64,000 bases of DNA, from positions 86,682 through 150,681 of the forward strand of contig JAFLEI010000015.1 of assembly GCA_017301975.1 (NCBI GenBank), read 5' to 3'. This DNA is from Verrucomicrobiota bacterium (GTDB lineage Bacteria > Verrucomicrobiota > Verrucomicrobiia > Verrucomicrobiales > Verrucomicrobiaceae). The position numbers were made by a program, and so were the translations under genes. Below are positions 25,232-33,105 of this stretch, one piece after another. Each line of letters begins with the position of its first letter. Position 1 is the first letter of the stretch. Under the pieces are notes generated by a model. That model saw nothing but the letters and a program-made list of their open reading frames with translations. It was not told where the DNA came from and made no database searches.

Positions 25232-27598
25232 TCACTTGAGCCGTTGATCGAGCCATTGATAGGCGGCCTGGCGTTCGGCGTCGGGAAAGTCGTGGGGGGC
25301 GTCGGGGGTGACGAGGGTGAGGTTTTTTTCGGCTTTGAGGAGGTCATAAACTTCTCCTGCTTTGGTGAAGGCTTTGCGGACGCCGGTGATGTCGAAGTTG
25401 GTGTCGTGGAGGGGTGAGTTGGAGAAGACGGCGCGGGGGGCGATGGCGGCGAGGACTTCGTAGAAGTCGAAGGGGATCTTGTCGGCGTTGTTTTCATAGA
25501 CCTCGCGGATGCGGGGCATGTAGCGGTCGCTGGTCCAGCCGGCGACTTTGCCGCCGTAGTAGTCGTGGAAGGGGGTGAAGCCACAGCTGGTGACGACGGC
25601 TTTGAGGCGGTCGTCGAAGACGGCGGTGAAAAGGGCATTGTGACCGCCGAGGGAGTGGCCGATGACGCCGATCTTGTCTTTGTTTACTTGCGGGAGGGTT
25701 TGCAGGAGGTCGACGGCGCGCATGTTGTTCCAGATGGCTTTCATGGTGCCGCTGGCGCGGTGGGCGCCCTGGGTTTTGAAGTCGTAGGGGTATTCGCCGA
25801 AGGAGGGGTAGTCGGGGACGAGGCAGATGTAGCCGCGTTCGGCGAGTTCGTGGGCGTAGTGGAGGGAGGGCTTGCCGCCGAGGCCGGCGGGTTCGTCTTT
25901 ACCGATCTGGGTGGTTTGATGGAGGCAGAGCATGGCGGGTGCTTTGAGGGCGTCATTGGGGATGAGGAGCCATGCGGGGACGATGTCGCCGATTTCTGGG
26001 GTGAAGCGGATTTTGCGGCGGAGGTATTTTTTTGTTTTTTCTTCGGAGATGGTTTGGATGTTGAGCGGGGTCCAGCGGGAGGTGTCGTGGAGGGGGCCCA
26101 TGACTTGCTGCATGCTGGCTTTGATGTGGGTGACGCGCTCGGCCCAGTCGGCGGCGGTTTGGACGGTGCGTTCGTTGCCTTTGGAGTCGCGGACGATGAG
26201 GAGGTTGGAGTGGTCGGGGTAAGGGATGGCTGCGGGTGCTTCGGCGGGTTTGATTTGGTCTGGACGGGTGAGGAATTCTTTGGGAGTGACTGCGTGCACG
26301 GCGGTCATGATGCGTTCTTCGACATCGGGGGCGAACTTGGTGGGGCGGTCGTAGTAGACCATGGCTCCGGCGGCTTCGTAGCCGCCTTCTTCGAGGACGC
26401 GGCGGGAGGGGACGTAGCAGGGGACATCGTTGGAGTAGCCGTTGACCCAGAGGCGGGAGCGGTCGAATTCGCGTTTGATGCGGAGAGAGTAGTCGACGGT
26501 GATTTCGCCGGGGAGGAAGACCATGGCGAGGTCGTTGCCGAAGCTCCAGCGCTGGACGAGGTAAGGGAGATGGGTGGGGAGTTTTTCGCCGCGATCGAGG
26601 CGGGCGAGGTTCTTTTTGGCGTGGTATGAAATGGCAGGAGTTTTGGAGGCGGCGAGGGTTTGCCATTCTTCGCGGGTGGGGAGGGTGTCGAAGGCGAGTT
26701 CGATTTGTTTGGCTGCGCAGGCGAGCGGGGCGGTGAGGGGTTTGAGGGTGCTGGTGGCGATGCGCTTGGCTTCGGCTCCGAGGTCTTCGCCGTATTGTTT
26801 GACGAGTTCCATGGTGCGGCGTGGCGTTGGGTTTTGATCGGCACCGCAGCCGAGGGCGGTGAGGGCGATGGCTCCGGGGAATTCGCGCTGGAGGGCCTCC
26901 TGGGCGACGCCGGCCCAGTCGCCGTGGATTTCATCGATGCCGATGGTGGTGCAGTGGCAGGCGTAGCTGGTGAAGATGGCGCGGACTTTGCCGTCGGTGT
27001 CGGTGACACGAAGGACGGGGAGGTCGTGGTCGATGGGCTTCAAGGGGAAGAGGCGGCGATTGGCGGCGAAGCCGACTTTGCCGATGCCCCAGGCGAGCGA
27101 GGAGGGTTTTCTATTTGCGAGTGCGGCGCGGGCGACTTTTTCGAGGTTGTCGGTGAGTTCGCGGGTGTAACGCTCGATGGCGGGAAGATGCTCGGCGGGG
27201 ATGTCCATGCCGAAGAGGTTGGGGAGCACTCCGGTGAGCATGGGTGCGCAGTGGGTGTGGCTGGAGCAGATGGCGAAGCGGGCGTCGGTGGCTTTGGTGT
27301 TGGTTTGGAGACGGCGCAGGACTTCGGTGCGCATGGAGGCGGGAACGCCGACGTTGTCCACGGTGACGAGGATGGCGGGGCCTTCGGAGTCAGTGTCGGA
27401 ACCGATGGCGAGGGCTTTGGCGAAGATGTGCTGGGAGACGCCGGTGTTGGGGGCGCGGCGGTTGCCGTAGCCGCTGAGGCGCACGGGGTAGTCGGGGGTG
27501 ATGTCTATGGAGGCGGCACCGGCGGGTAGGAGGGGGGATTCTGCGGCGAAGGTGGCGAGTGGGAGGAGCAGGAGAGAGAAGAGGAGGCGGAGGTGCAT
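25232..27598 (-). CDS. Neutral ceramidase-like domain fused to an alpha/beta hydrolase
   Basis: 788 residues with signal peptide (MHLRLLFSLLLLPLATFAA). Residues about 22-430 are ceramidase-like: LPAGAASIDITPDYPVRLSG, ICSSHTHCAPM (metal histidines) and ALGCGADQNP. Residues about 500-788 form an alpha/beta hydrolase (dienelactone hydrolase/acetyl-xylan-esterase type): nucleophile Ser649 in GVIGHSLGGHN, and a late Asp/His pair in TPDAPHDFPD. Joining the two suggests sequential amide and ester cleavage of one substrate. It stands alone, separated from the cassette-like region by a 266-bp spacer. Confidence 0.87.
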   Translation of the reverse strand: MHLRLLFSLLLLPLATFAAESPLLPAGAASIDITPDYPVRLSGYGNRRAPNTGVSQHIFAKALAIGSDTDSEGPAILVTVDNVGVPASMRTEVLRRLQTNTKATDARFAICSSHTHCAPMLTGVLPNLFGMDIPAEHLPAIERYTRELTDNLEKVARAALANRKPSSLAWGIGKVGFAANRRLFPLKPIDHDLPVLRVTDTDGKVRAIFTSYACHCTTIGIDEIHGDWAGVAQEALQREFPGAIALTALGCGADQNPTPRRTMELVKQYGEDLGAEAKRIATSTLKPLTAPLACAAKQIELAFDTLPTREEWQTLAASKTPAISYHAKKNLARLDRGEKLPTHLPYLVQRWSFGNDLAMVFLPGEITVDYSLRIKREFDRSRLWVNGYSNDVPCYVPSRRVLEEGGYEAAGAMVYYDRPTKFAPDVEERIMTAVHAVTPKEFLTRPDQIKPAEAPAAIPYPDHSNLLIVRDSKGNERTVQTAADWAERVTHIKASMQQVMGPLHDTSRWTPLNIQTISEEKTKKYLRRKIRFTPEIGDIVPAWLLIPNDALKAPAMLCLHQTTQIGKDEPAGLGGKPSLHYAHELAERGYICLVPDYPSFGEYPYDFKTQGAHRASGTMKAIWNNMRAVDLLQTLPQVNKDKIGVIGHSLGGHNALFTAVFDDRLKAVVTSCGFTPFHDYYGGKVAGWTSDRYMPRIREVYENNADKIPFDFYEVLAAIAPRAVFSNSPLHDTNFDITGVRKAFTKAGEVYDLLKAEKNLTLVTPDAPHDFPDAERQAAYQWLDQRLK

Positions 27599-27711
27599 GC
27601 TGGAAGGACTACGTGTGGGCAGCGTCTGTTCTTTGCTGCGCTACGGAGAGCAAAAGGGGGATGAACGGCGCATGCTCATGGAGAAGCTGATTTAACACCG
27701 CAAGAGATTAG

Positions 27712-27750
27712 AAAACCGCAGAGGTCGTAGAACAAAATCTCTGCGGTTTT
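27712..27750. terminator. Hairpin with 12-bp stem downstream of a cassette-like gene
   Basis: AAAACCGCAGAG and CTCTGCGGTTTT form a perfect 12-bp stem with a 15-nt loop. Read on the minus strand, the descending arm ends in a TTTT run, fitting a rho-independent terminator for the genes upstream at 27865 and above. The motif CTCTGCGGT recurs once more just outside the stem (27755-27764). Confidence 0.6.
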
Positions 27751-27864
27751 CCAGCCTCTGCGGTGAAAAAATGAAGACGGGAAGCAGGGACCCGGAAGTA
27801 ACTTCTGCCAGTGGTTGAGATGCCGTGTTTGAAGCGGAGGTGTTCTGGAAGAAAGAGCCGGATT

Positions 27865-28374
27865 TTAACCGCTAATGAGACGCTGAAATGACGCTGATAC
27901 AGAATCAAAATCCGGAAGCGTGATCGAGTGCCCTAAACGCGATGGCGGGTTCGCTGCAGCGTGTGGTTCGACCACGTTGTCATGGGCTGTCTGCTGTATC
28001 ACGACCTGCGCGGGAAAAGTCAGTGTCTCCCCGCCCGGCATAATGAACTCCACTCTATTCGTATCCCATGCTACTCGACAACCTTGAACAAATGTCTTCG
28101 GGTCAGCGCTCGGTATCTGGAAATCGTGAACGTAGCCATAACCGCCATCGGTGATGAGCAGTCGATAGGTGGGATAACCAGCGAGCACATCGACGTAAGC
28201 AACATGCCTCTGGAACGAAAGCGTTAGTGGTCGGCTCACGCCGAGCGCGCCCGGCGTGGAATTCCACTTCCGCATGGTCTGCTGCGAGCCAATACGCGAG
28301 ATGACAGGAGCAGCCAGAAGGAGCAGCACGGTGAGAATCCCGTAAGGCAGCAGGCGCGGAAGTTTGGAGCGCAT
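27865..28374 (-). CDS. Small membrane-anchored hypothetical protein in cassette-like region
   Basis: 169 residues from the ATG at 28374, chosen because it opens a clean N-terminal membrane helix (LLPYGILTVLLLLAAPVIS); the frame is open upstream but that part is basic and low-complexity. The rest is probably periplasmic with no recognised domain. The last 35 codons read through an attC-like site (27930-27973), giving the tail NVVEPHAAANPPSRLG. Such read-through tails are familiar in integron-cassette ORFs, so the biological stop may be imprecise. Confidence 0.5.
   Translation of the reverse strand: MRSKLPRLLPYGILTVLLLLAAPVISRIGSQQTMRKWNSTPGALGVSRPLTLSFQRHVAYVDVLAGYPTYRLLITDGGYGYVHDFQIPSADPKTFVQGCRVAWDTNRVEFIMPGGETLTFPAQVVIQQTAHDNVVEPHAAANPPSRLGHSITLPDFDSVSASFQRLISG
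27930..27973 (-). other. Degenerate attC-like site (a)
   Basis: On the minus strand, GGTCGAAC resembles an R'' box, followed by CACGCTGCAGCGAACC (L''-like, with the GCTGCAGC core common in attC sites) and GCGTTTAGGGC as a possible R' box. It is only 44 bp, shorter than typical attC sites, and R'/R'' complementarity is incomplete. Confidence 0.35.
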
Positions 28375-28495
28375 CGTAAGTGGTCTCACAGGATGATCAG
28401 GGACGGCGAGCGGGAGGCGTGGATGACACGACAGATGCCATGCGAGCCGGTACCTGCATCCGTTTTGTTCGCCCTTGCTCCCGAGGTGGTCGTGA

Positions 28496-29047
28496 TCATG
28501 GCTTCTCAGGTGTCGGGGCGGATTCCGGCTCAACCGTAAGCCAAAGAAAACACCGAAAGGTCTCCGACTGGTCCTTCTTGTGCAACTCCAGCTTCTCAAA
28601 TGAGGGACGAACGATCTTCATTCGGTGCTTCCCAAGCGCCTGATTCAGCGCTGTCACCGTCGGCGTGGCCATGACGGCCTGTGAAAAGCATGTGTGTAGA
28701 GCGGTCATCTTGGGGTTATGCATGTTTCCCGCTGAACGCTGTGCAGCCTTCAGCTCTGCTGGTGCGATCCGCTCCATCTGCTCGAAGAGCTCTCTCTGGA
28801 AGGTCGCATCCTCGAGCAGCTTGTGAATCGTGAGCGTCTGAAGTGAACTCAGATGACCGGCGCGCGAAAGGGCTTCGATGGAGCCTGCAATGGATTTGGT
28901 GCCTCGATCAGCATCCGGCTGGTAAATCATCACATATCTGTCGCCGTCAACGCCTGTGAGCTTCGGGATAACCTGGGTGTCCCATCCTGCCAAGGCGAGC
29001 CGGTCACAGACTACCAGTGCAAACAGGACTGTGGCAAAAGTGTTCAT
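28496..29047 (-). CDS. Small secreted hypothetical protein in cassette-like region
   Basis: 183 residues with a short signal peptide (MNTFATVLFALVVCDRLALA). No family recognised; the body is mostly helical and charged, with two cysteines. The ATG lies 22 nt after the GTTCGCC R'-like box of attC-like site b, the spacing expected for a promoterless integron cassette gene. The 121-bp spacer to the next gene contains GGGCGAAC followed by ACGGATGCAG, possibly a decayed attC. Confidence 0.6.
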   Translation of the reverse strand: MNTFATVLFALVVCDRLALAGWDTQVIPKLTGVDGDRYVMIYQPDADRGTKSIAGSIEALSRAGHLSSLQTLTIHKLLEDATFQRELFEQMERIAPAELKAAQRSAGNMHNPKMTALHTCFSQAVMATPTVTALNQALGKHRMKIVRPSFEKLELHKKDQSETFRCFLWLTVEPESAPTPEKP

Positions 29048-29068
29048 GGCGAGGGGAGCTGTTGGTTG

Positions 29069-29177
29069 GGCGAACGCCCCTCAGCGAATCGCGGAGCGGG
29101 CTGCATGGCGGAGAAAAGGCGGAGGTGGGAAGCAGCCAGCGTGAGCGGAGCGAGGTCGCTGCAGCGCCTGGTTAGAA
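29069..29177 (-). other. attC-like site (b), best-formed in the window
   Basis: 109 bp, within the usual attC size range. On the minus strand it runs from R'' TTCTAAC, then CAGGCGCTGCAGCGACC (L''-like), through an imperfect inner palindrome, to L' GATTCGCTGAGG and R' GGCGTTCGCC. CAGCGA and TCGCTG pair, leaving an extrahelical base as in true attC folds. It starts 29 nt after the stop of the 29206 gene and ends 22 nt before the ATG at 29047. In this frame it would encode NQALQRP, a tail often seen in cassette read-through ORFs. Confidence 0.6.
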
Positions 29178-29205
29178 GTTTCTGGTCGGGTTGGAAGCAA
29201 GGCGC

Positions 29206-29553
29206 TCATGTAACGGCGCGAACGAATAGGCTGATGACAAGCAGTGCTGCGCCGAAAGCCAAGTAACAGGCAAATACGGCAAACGGCCAAGCGACAATGC
29301 GAACCCAAAGGCGCGGGGAGCGAAACCGTGCGACGCAGTAGGTAACGACAACAAGGGCAAGTCCGATCGCGGGGCCTGCCAAAGAACGGTTGGAATACCG
29401 AGATGCATCGCCGAAGGCATCGGTGAAGATGATGTGTCCAGCGTAGAGCAAGCAGACGGCGGCAGAAACTAACGCTACGAACTCGGAACTGCCGAAACGC
29501 GGAGCGGCGCGTGGTGAAGCTGTGTCTGGCAGGCTCATCGAGGTTTCGTTCAT
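29206..29553 (-). CDS. Small three-helix membrane protein in cassette-like region
   Basis: 115 residues with three hydrophobic helices (about 24-44, 60-78, 85-108) and a short polar N-terminus. No family recognised. The ATG is 18 nt after a perfect R'-type box (GTTAGGC at 29571-29577) and the stop is 29 nt before the R'' box of attC-like site b, so the gene fills one cassette exactly. Codon use looks more AT-tolerant than the neighbouring operon genes, consistent with foreign origin. Confidence 0.6.
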   Translation of the reverse strand: MNETSMSLPDTASPRAAPRFGSSEFVALVSAAVCLLYAGHIIFTDAFGDASRYSNRSLAGPAIGLALVVVTYCVARFRSPRLWVRIVAWPFAVFACYLAFGAALLVISLFVRAVT

Positions 29554-29586
29554 GGATCGCGCGAGGAATCGCCTAACAGGATCGGC

Positions 29587-29746
29587 ACAAAATTATTGGG
29601 GCCCAATGTCTTTATAGCCGCAGGTTTTGTTGTCGTATTGCGCAAAGCTAACCAAAGCGTCGGTTTGCACGCAAGAATTTTATAATTTTGCGCCATTTCG
29701 TCGGATGACGCGCCCCGACAACGCCGATGTCGTGCTTCGAGGAGAC
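29587..29746. repeat. Block A, copy 1
   Basis: About 160 bp, alignable with 30655-30817. Shared stretches include TTTATAGCCG, TATTGCGCAAAGCTA, GCACGCAAGA, TTTCGTCGGAT and GAGGAGA. Indels break any common reading frame, so it is more likely non-coding than a gene. In both copies it lies between the R'-type box and repeat B. Confidence 0.65.
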
Positions 29747-29860
29747 GTATATGCAGCAGCACTGGAGCTACGTGCGCCACTTCGGAAAGCGGTGCCCGAG
29801 TGAGATCGTGAGTTTTGAAACAAGAATGCGCTCGGCGCGCGGATGGATGCGAGCCGGAGC

Positions 29861-30010
29861 TCATTGCAGACGCTGCTGGTGGCCGTGGAGTGTAGCGGAG
29901 TTATGGGTTTGCTTTCCGGTCATGTACTGCCAACCAGGGTTGCCTCGCTGAGGCTCGGCTGACCCTGGGCTGAATCCGCAGCCCTTTCAGGGCTGGTGTG
30001 TGGCGGAGCG
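29861..30010 (+). repeat. Repeat B, copy 1 (two-hairpin element)
   Basis: Conserved leader CAGACGCTGCTGG and GGGTTTGCTTTCC. Hairpin 1: CCAGGGTT, inner stem GCCTCGCTGAGGC, then GACCCTGG. Hairpin 2: AGCCCTTTCAGGGCT, followed by TGGCGGAGCG. It lies 29 bp beyond the stop of the TPR gene. Confidence 0.85.
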
Positions 30011-30038
30011 TGATAACCAGGTTCGTTGCAGCGCATGG

Positions 30039-30623
30039 TCAGAACATTCTTGCAATTTCCGCTTCATTTTTCGGGGTGGATTTCTTTCCCAAGCGTATTT
30101 CATAAGCCAACCCCAAGAGCTTTTGATTGGTGGGAAAATCCGGCTCAAGCTGAACCAGAAACTGAAATGTCTTTAGCGCGTCCTCTGTCTCACCAGCCAT
30201 TAAGTATGATAAGCCAAGGTTGCATAGAATCCTTGGTTCCTGTGGATGATGCTGAGCCGCAACCTCCAACATCGCCGCCGCTTCTTTATGCTTCCCTAAT
30301 CTCCCGAGAGTCGCGCCAGTCTCAATGGCCAGAATCAGATTTCCAGGTTCAACAGCGTTCGCTCTCTTTAGCCATTCCAGGCTGCCATCATAATCACCGA
30401 ATCTCTGCTTTATTTTTGCGATAAAGAGCATCGGCGCTCCATTTGTTGGAGCTATTGAAGAGGCTTCCTCGAAGTGCTTCAAAGCTTTATTCAGCTTTCG
30501 TCTCTCGAAGAAACCGAGAACCCCCAATTGTTGCCCATCAAGTTGAATGCTGCCCTTTATCAGTGCCGCACCTTTGTCGAAAGCCGCCTTGTAGCTGATG
30601 TCGTTTTGGTCGGTGGTCTGCAT
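30039..30623 (-). CDS. Tetratricopeptide-repeat protein in cassette-like region
   Basis: 194 residues from the ATG at 30623. This start is preferred over upstream ATGs (30644, 30653) because it lies 12 nt after an R'-like box (GTTAGAA, 30635-30641), matching the neighbouring cassettes. Four to five TPR units are visible from about residue 50 (ALKHFEEASSIAPTNGAP, DYDGSLEWLKRANAVEPGN, KEAAAMLEVAAQHHPQEP, DALKTFQFLVQLEPDFP). No signal peptide, so probably a cytosolic protein-interaction module. The TGA stop lies inside the R''-like box of the next spacer. Confidence 0.72.
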   Translation of the reverse strand: MQTTDQNDISYKAAFDKGAALIKGSIQLDGQQLGVLGFFERRKLNKALKHFEEASSIAPTNGAPMLFIAKIKQRFGDYDGSLEWLKRANAVEPGNLILAIETGATLGRLGKHKEAAAMLEVAAQHHPQEPRILCNLGLSYLMAGETEDALKTFQFLVQLEPDFPTNQKLLGLAYEIRLGKKSTPKNEAEIARMF

Positions 30624-30654
30624 TTCAGGACGATGTTCTAACATTGGGATCATC

Positions 30655-30817
30655 AACAAAATCGTTGGGTTTGCCCCAGCTCCTTTATAGCCGACGGTTT
30701 GTTGTCATATTGCGCAAAGCTAGCAACCGGGCCGATTCGCACGCAAGACTTTTGTTGTTCTGCACCGTTTCGTCGGATAACACTCCCGATAACGCAAATG
30801 CTGCGCCTAGAGGAGAA
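30655..30817. repeat. Block A, copy 2
   Basis: Second copy of the block described at 29587, about 160 bp, with the same order of conserved words (TTTATAGCCG, TTGCGCAAAGCTA, CGCACGCAAGA, TTTCGTCGGAT, GAGGAGA). It lies upstream of the TPR gene and is followed by repeat B2, so A+B is duplicated as one composite unit. Confidence 0.65.
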
Positions 30818-30860
30818 GTTGCGCATGGCCATTCGTTTCCCGGACGGATGCGCGGCGGAG

Positions 30861-31012
30861 CTCATTGCAGACGCTGCTGGCGGGCATTGGGTGCGGCGGA
30901 CCGATGGGTTTGCTTACCGATGACTGTCATGGGTACCAGGGTAGCCTCGCCGAGGCTCGGCAACCCTTCGCTGTGTTACGTGACCCCGTTGGGGTCAGAG
31001 ATTGGCGGAGCG
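30861..31012 (+). repeat. Repeat B, copy 2 (two-hairpin element)
   Basis: Leader CAGACGCTGCTGG, then GGGTTTGCTTACC. Hairpin 1 is of the subtype ending ACCCTTCGCT: CCAGGGTA, GCCTCGCCGAGGC, GGCAACCC. Hairpin 2: GACCCCGTTGGGGTC, then TTGGCGGAGCG. The stem of hairpin 2 differs from copy 1 at several positions on both arms while pairing is kept. Confidence 0.85.
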
Positions 31013-31095
31013 TGGTGGTGGAAGATGGCGGCAGCCTGCGAAGGAGGTGCTGGGAGATTGGAGGGCGGGCTGAGGTAGAAGGACGGGATTCACCT

Positions 31096-31165
31096 CGCGA
31101 AAGCGGTGTCGGCGATGCAGGCTTGCGCCTTGCATCTTTGCCACCGCAGTCCAAGACGCTGTCGC
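31096..31165 (+). repeat. Repeat C, copy 1 (nested hairpin)
   Basis: Outer stem GCGGTG/CACCGC encloses an inner stem GATGCA-GGC/GCC-TTGCATC with a TTGC loop, followed by AGTCCAAGACGCTGT. A second copy is at 44880-44946. In both places it follows a B repeat by roughly 85-170 bp on the plus strand. Confidence 0.7.
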
Positions 31166-31180
31166 GTTGGTTGGTCAGGC

Positions 31181-31498
31181 GTTACAGTCGTTGTCAGTGG
31201 CAAGTCTCGAAATGGTTTCTAGTTGGACCGGCAGTGGGGTTCGCCAGAGAAAGAGGCCTATTGTCATACCGGCTATGCATGGAAGGAGCGACGGCCACTC
31301 GTCAGAAATCCAACGTGAGATCGAGTGTGGTGACCAGTGCTACGTCATGTCGCCCCTTTGGGGCTGGAGTATGGCGGAGCGAGATGGCGAAAAATGGCGT
31401 GGGGATGGCAATAAGCTGCGGGAAAGAGGGAGGGATGCGCGAAAGGGCAGGCGAAAATGAAAACGGGTTGATGGCTATTGAATCAGGGGGCAAAGCCA
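31181..31498. other. Intergenic stretch without a supported gene
   Basis: Open frames exist on both strands but none has family similarity, a signal peptide or a convincing start. The only recognisable element is a partial B repeat at 31351-31390: hairpin-2 module GCCCCTTTGGGGC followed by TATGGCGGAGCGAGATGG. Confidence 0.5.
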
Positions 31499-31500
31499 GA

Positions 31501-31523
31501 GCCGATTAAAAATCGGCGCTCCC
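31501..31523. repeat. Class E hairpin 2
   Basis: GCCGATTAAAAATCGGCGCT followed by CCC: stem GCCGATT/AATCGGC with the GCTCCC tail shared with the class E copies at 25140 and 39996. Located 108 bp beyond the stop of the sialidase-like gene. Confidence 0.65.
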
Positions 31524-31599
31524 AGTACGGACTTCCCGGAGGCTCTGTGCAGTGAGGTGAATACTGTCCGTTGGCGTGGGGGGATTGGGGAACGTTGAT

Positions 31600-31624
31600 C
31601 GACAGACAGGAGTGTCTGTCGTAC
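31600..31624. repeat. Class F hairpin next to sialidase-like gene stop
   Basis: ACAGACA-GGAG-TGTCTGT with a flanking CG and GTAC: perfect 7-9 bp stem with a GGAGT-type loop as in class E. It ends 7 bp beyond the stop at 31632 and is a plausible 3'-end hairpin for that transcript. Confidence 0.6.
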
Positions 31625-31631
31625 TTCGGGG

Positions 31632-32900
31632 TCAGGGTTTTGCGGCGGGCTTGGGTTTGAGGAAGAGGACTTCGGCGCGTTCGATCCAGCCTTTGCGGAG
31701 GTCCATGCGGAACCAGCCGTCGGTGTTCTTTTTGTTGATGCGGCAGCCGCTGCGGGGGCCGAACTCACTGAGGTCGTACTGAGCCCAGGTTTTGCCCATG
31801 TCGGGGGACCAGATGATACCACACTTATACGTGGAGGCGGGGGCGCAGTGGGTGGCGAGGAAGACGCCGTCCTGCAGGAGCATGTTGGCGGATTCGAACA
31901 TGGGATTGAAGAGGAGGGTGTGCCGGGAGGTGTCGGTGATGTCCGAGGGGGCGCAGGTGAAGATGCCGCGGTCGTAGCGGTTGGCGATGGCGGGGCCGTT
32001 GGCGTCGGCGATCCAGTAGAGTTTGTCGCCGAGGAAATTGAGGCCGCCGCATTTGAAGCGGGAGTTTGAGTTGACGGAGATGAGGACTTTCCAGTCCCAG
32101 GTGTCGGCGGTGGGATTGTAGGTGCCGCGCAGCCAGTGGCATTCGTTGCCGTGGCCGCGGTCGATGTCTCCGGTGACGGCGTAGAAGGCGTTTTCGGCGG
32201 GGCTGTAGGTGACGTTGTGAATGTGGCGGGCGATGACGGTGTTATTCGGATCGCCGAGGAGAGGGGCGGAGGGAGGTGCGTCTTTTTGCTGGAATTTGGG
32301 GTTCTGGCCGAAGGCGTAGGCGAGCTTGACGGTCTGGCCGCCGTCGGTGGAGTAGTAGATGTTCACGGGGACGGGGCCGCCGATGACGTTGCAGTAATTG
32401 CCCCAGACGAGCATTTCTTTGCCGGCCACGTCGAAGCAGTGTTCGCCATCGAGGGAGTGGAAGTACCAGCCGGGTTGATCTGGCTTGACGGGGGTGTGGG
32501 GAAGGTAGTCGGTGCCGTCGGGTTTTTTGACGATGATCTCGCGATGGGTTTTGAGGTTGTCGGTGGAGAGGAAGAGGTGCTCGCGAGTGGCGAAGAGGAT
32601 GCTGCCGTTTTTGAGGATGACGCTGAAGGTGATGTTTTCGGCGTCGGGGAATTCGGCGGTGTGGGGCCAGGTGGCGCCGTTGTCTTCGGAGAGGAGGATG
32701 CGGGTGCCTTTGAAGGCGAAGGCTTTGCTGTCTCGCTGGGTGTCGATGTAGGGGGCCTCGGGTGAGGGCATGCGGTAGAGGAAGTGCTCGGTCTCGCCGG
32801 TGATGGCGGGGGTGGGTTCGGCGTGGGCTTGCAGAGGGAGGAGCGCTGGGAGCAGGAGGGTGAGAGCGGCGGTGGTGAGAAGGTGGCGGCGGGAGTGCAT
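31632..32900 (-). CDS. Secreted sialidase-fold (BNR/Asp-box) protein
   Basis: 422 residues from the ATG at 32900 (twin-arginine-like leader SRRHLLTTAALTLLLPALLP, ending QAHA); the longer open frame to 33020 is low-complexity. At least three Asp-box motifs (SEDNGATW, STDGGQT, SPDMGKTW) mark a six-bladed sialidase/neuraminidase-type propeller. The arginine triad of true sialidases could not be placed with confidence, so a glycoside-binding or other exo-glycosidase role is equally possible. Divergent from the sensor kinase at 33106. Confidence 0.75.
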   Translation of the reverse strand: MHSRRHLLTTAALTLLLPALLPLQAHAEPTPAITGETEHFLYRMPSPEAPYIDTQRDSKAFAFKGTRILLSEDNGATWPHTAEFPDAENITFSVILKNGSILFATREHLFLSTDNLKTHREIIVKKPDGTDYLPHTPVKPDQPGWYFHSLDGEHCFDVAGKEMLVWGNYCNVIGGPVPVNIYYSTDGGQTVKLAYAFGQNPKFQQKDAPPSAPLLGDPNNTVIARHIHNVTYSPAENAFYAVTGDIDRGHGNECHWLRGTYNPTADTWDWKVLISVNSNSRFKCGGLNFLGDKLYWIADANGPAIANRYDRGIFTCAPSDITDTSRHTLLFNPMFESANMLLQDGVFLATHCAPASTYKCGIIWSPDMGKTWAQYDLSEFGPRSGCRINKKNTDGWFRMDLRKGWIERAEVLFLKPKPAAKP

Positions 32901-33105
32901 GGGGAGAGGGGTGGGAGGGGAGGGCGGCGTACTACGGTGTGAGGTGCACCGAGTGTTCAGGCGGGTTTTTTTCGTGGTCGCTGTCCTATTCATCGTCGTC
33001 GTCGAACACGAAGGAGGCATGGGCGTGTTCCTGGCCGAGGAGCGGATTGAGAGGGAAAGTTTTGATTCGCATGGCGGATGAATTCAAGCGAAGCTGTCCC
33101 ACTCC

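Larger units (their letters stand above)
29571..30045 (-). other. Long attC-like spacer (c) containing repeats A1 and B1
   Basis: On the minus strand it begins with R''-like TTCTGAC, whose TGA is the stop codon of the TPR gene, followed by CATGCGCTGCAACG (L''-like). It ends in a perfect R' GTTAGGC. At 475 bp it is far longer than classical attC sites, because it contains the dispersed repeat B1 (29861-30010) and block A1 (29587-29746). The stop codon inside the R'' box is a common feature of integron cassettes. Confidence 0.45.
30635..31180 (-). other. Long attC-like spacer (d) containing repeats A2, B2 and C1
   Basis: On the minus strand it begins with GCCTGAC (R''-like) and CAACGCGACAGCG, and ends in TGTTAGAAC (R'-like) 12 nt before the TPR start. 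At 546 bp it is built like spacer c (R'' - B - A - R') with block C added. R boxes match the attC consensus only in part, so this is a hypothesis. Confidence 0.35.

Noticed and set aside
29550..29864. 104-residue minus-strand open frame
   Set aside because: It consists of block A1 and part of B1; the second copy of block A has frame-breaking indels, so no selection for a protein is visible.
30865..31509. 214-residue plus-strand open frame
   Set aside because: It runs through repeats B2 and C1 and a partial B repeat. The peptide matches other B-repeat translations (SLAEARQPF) only because the DNA repeats, not because of a gene.
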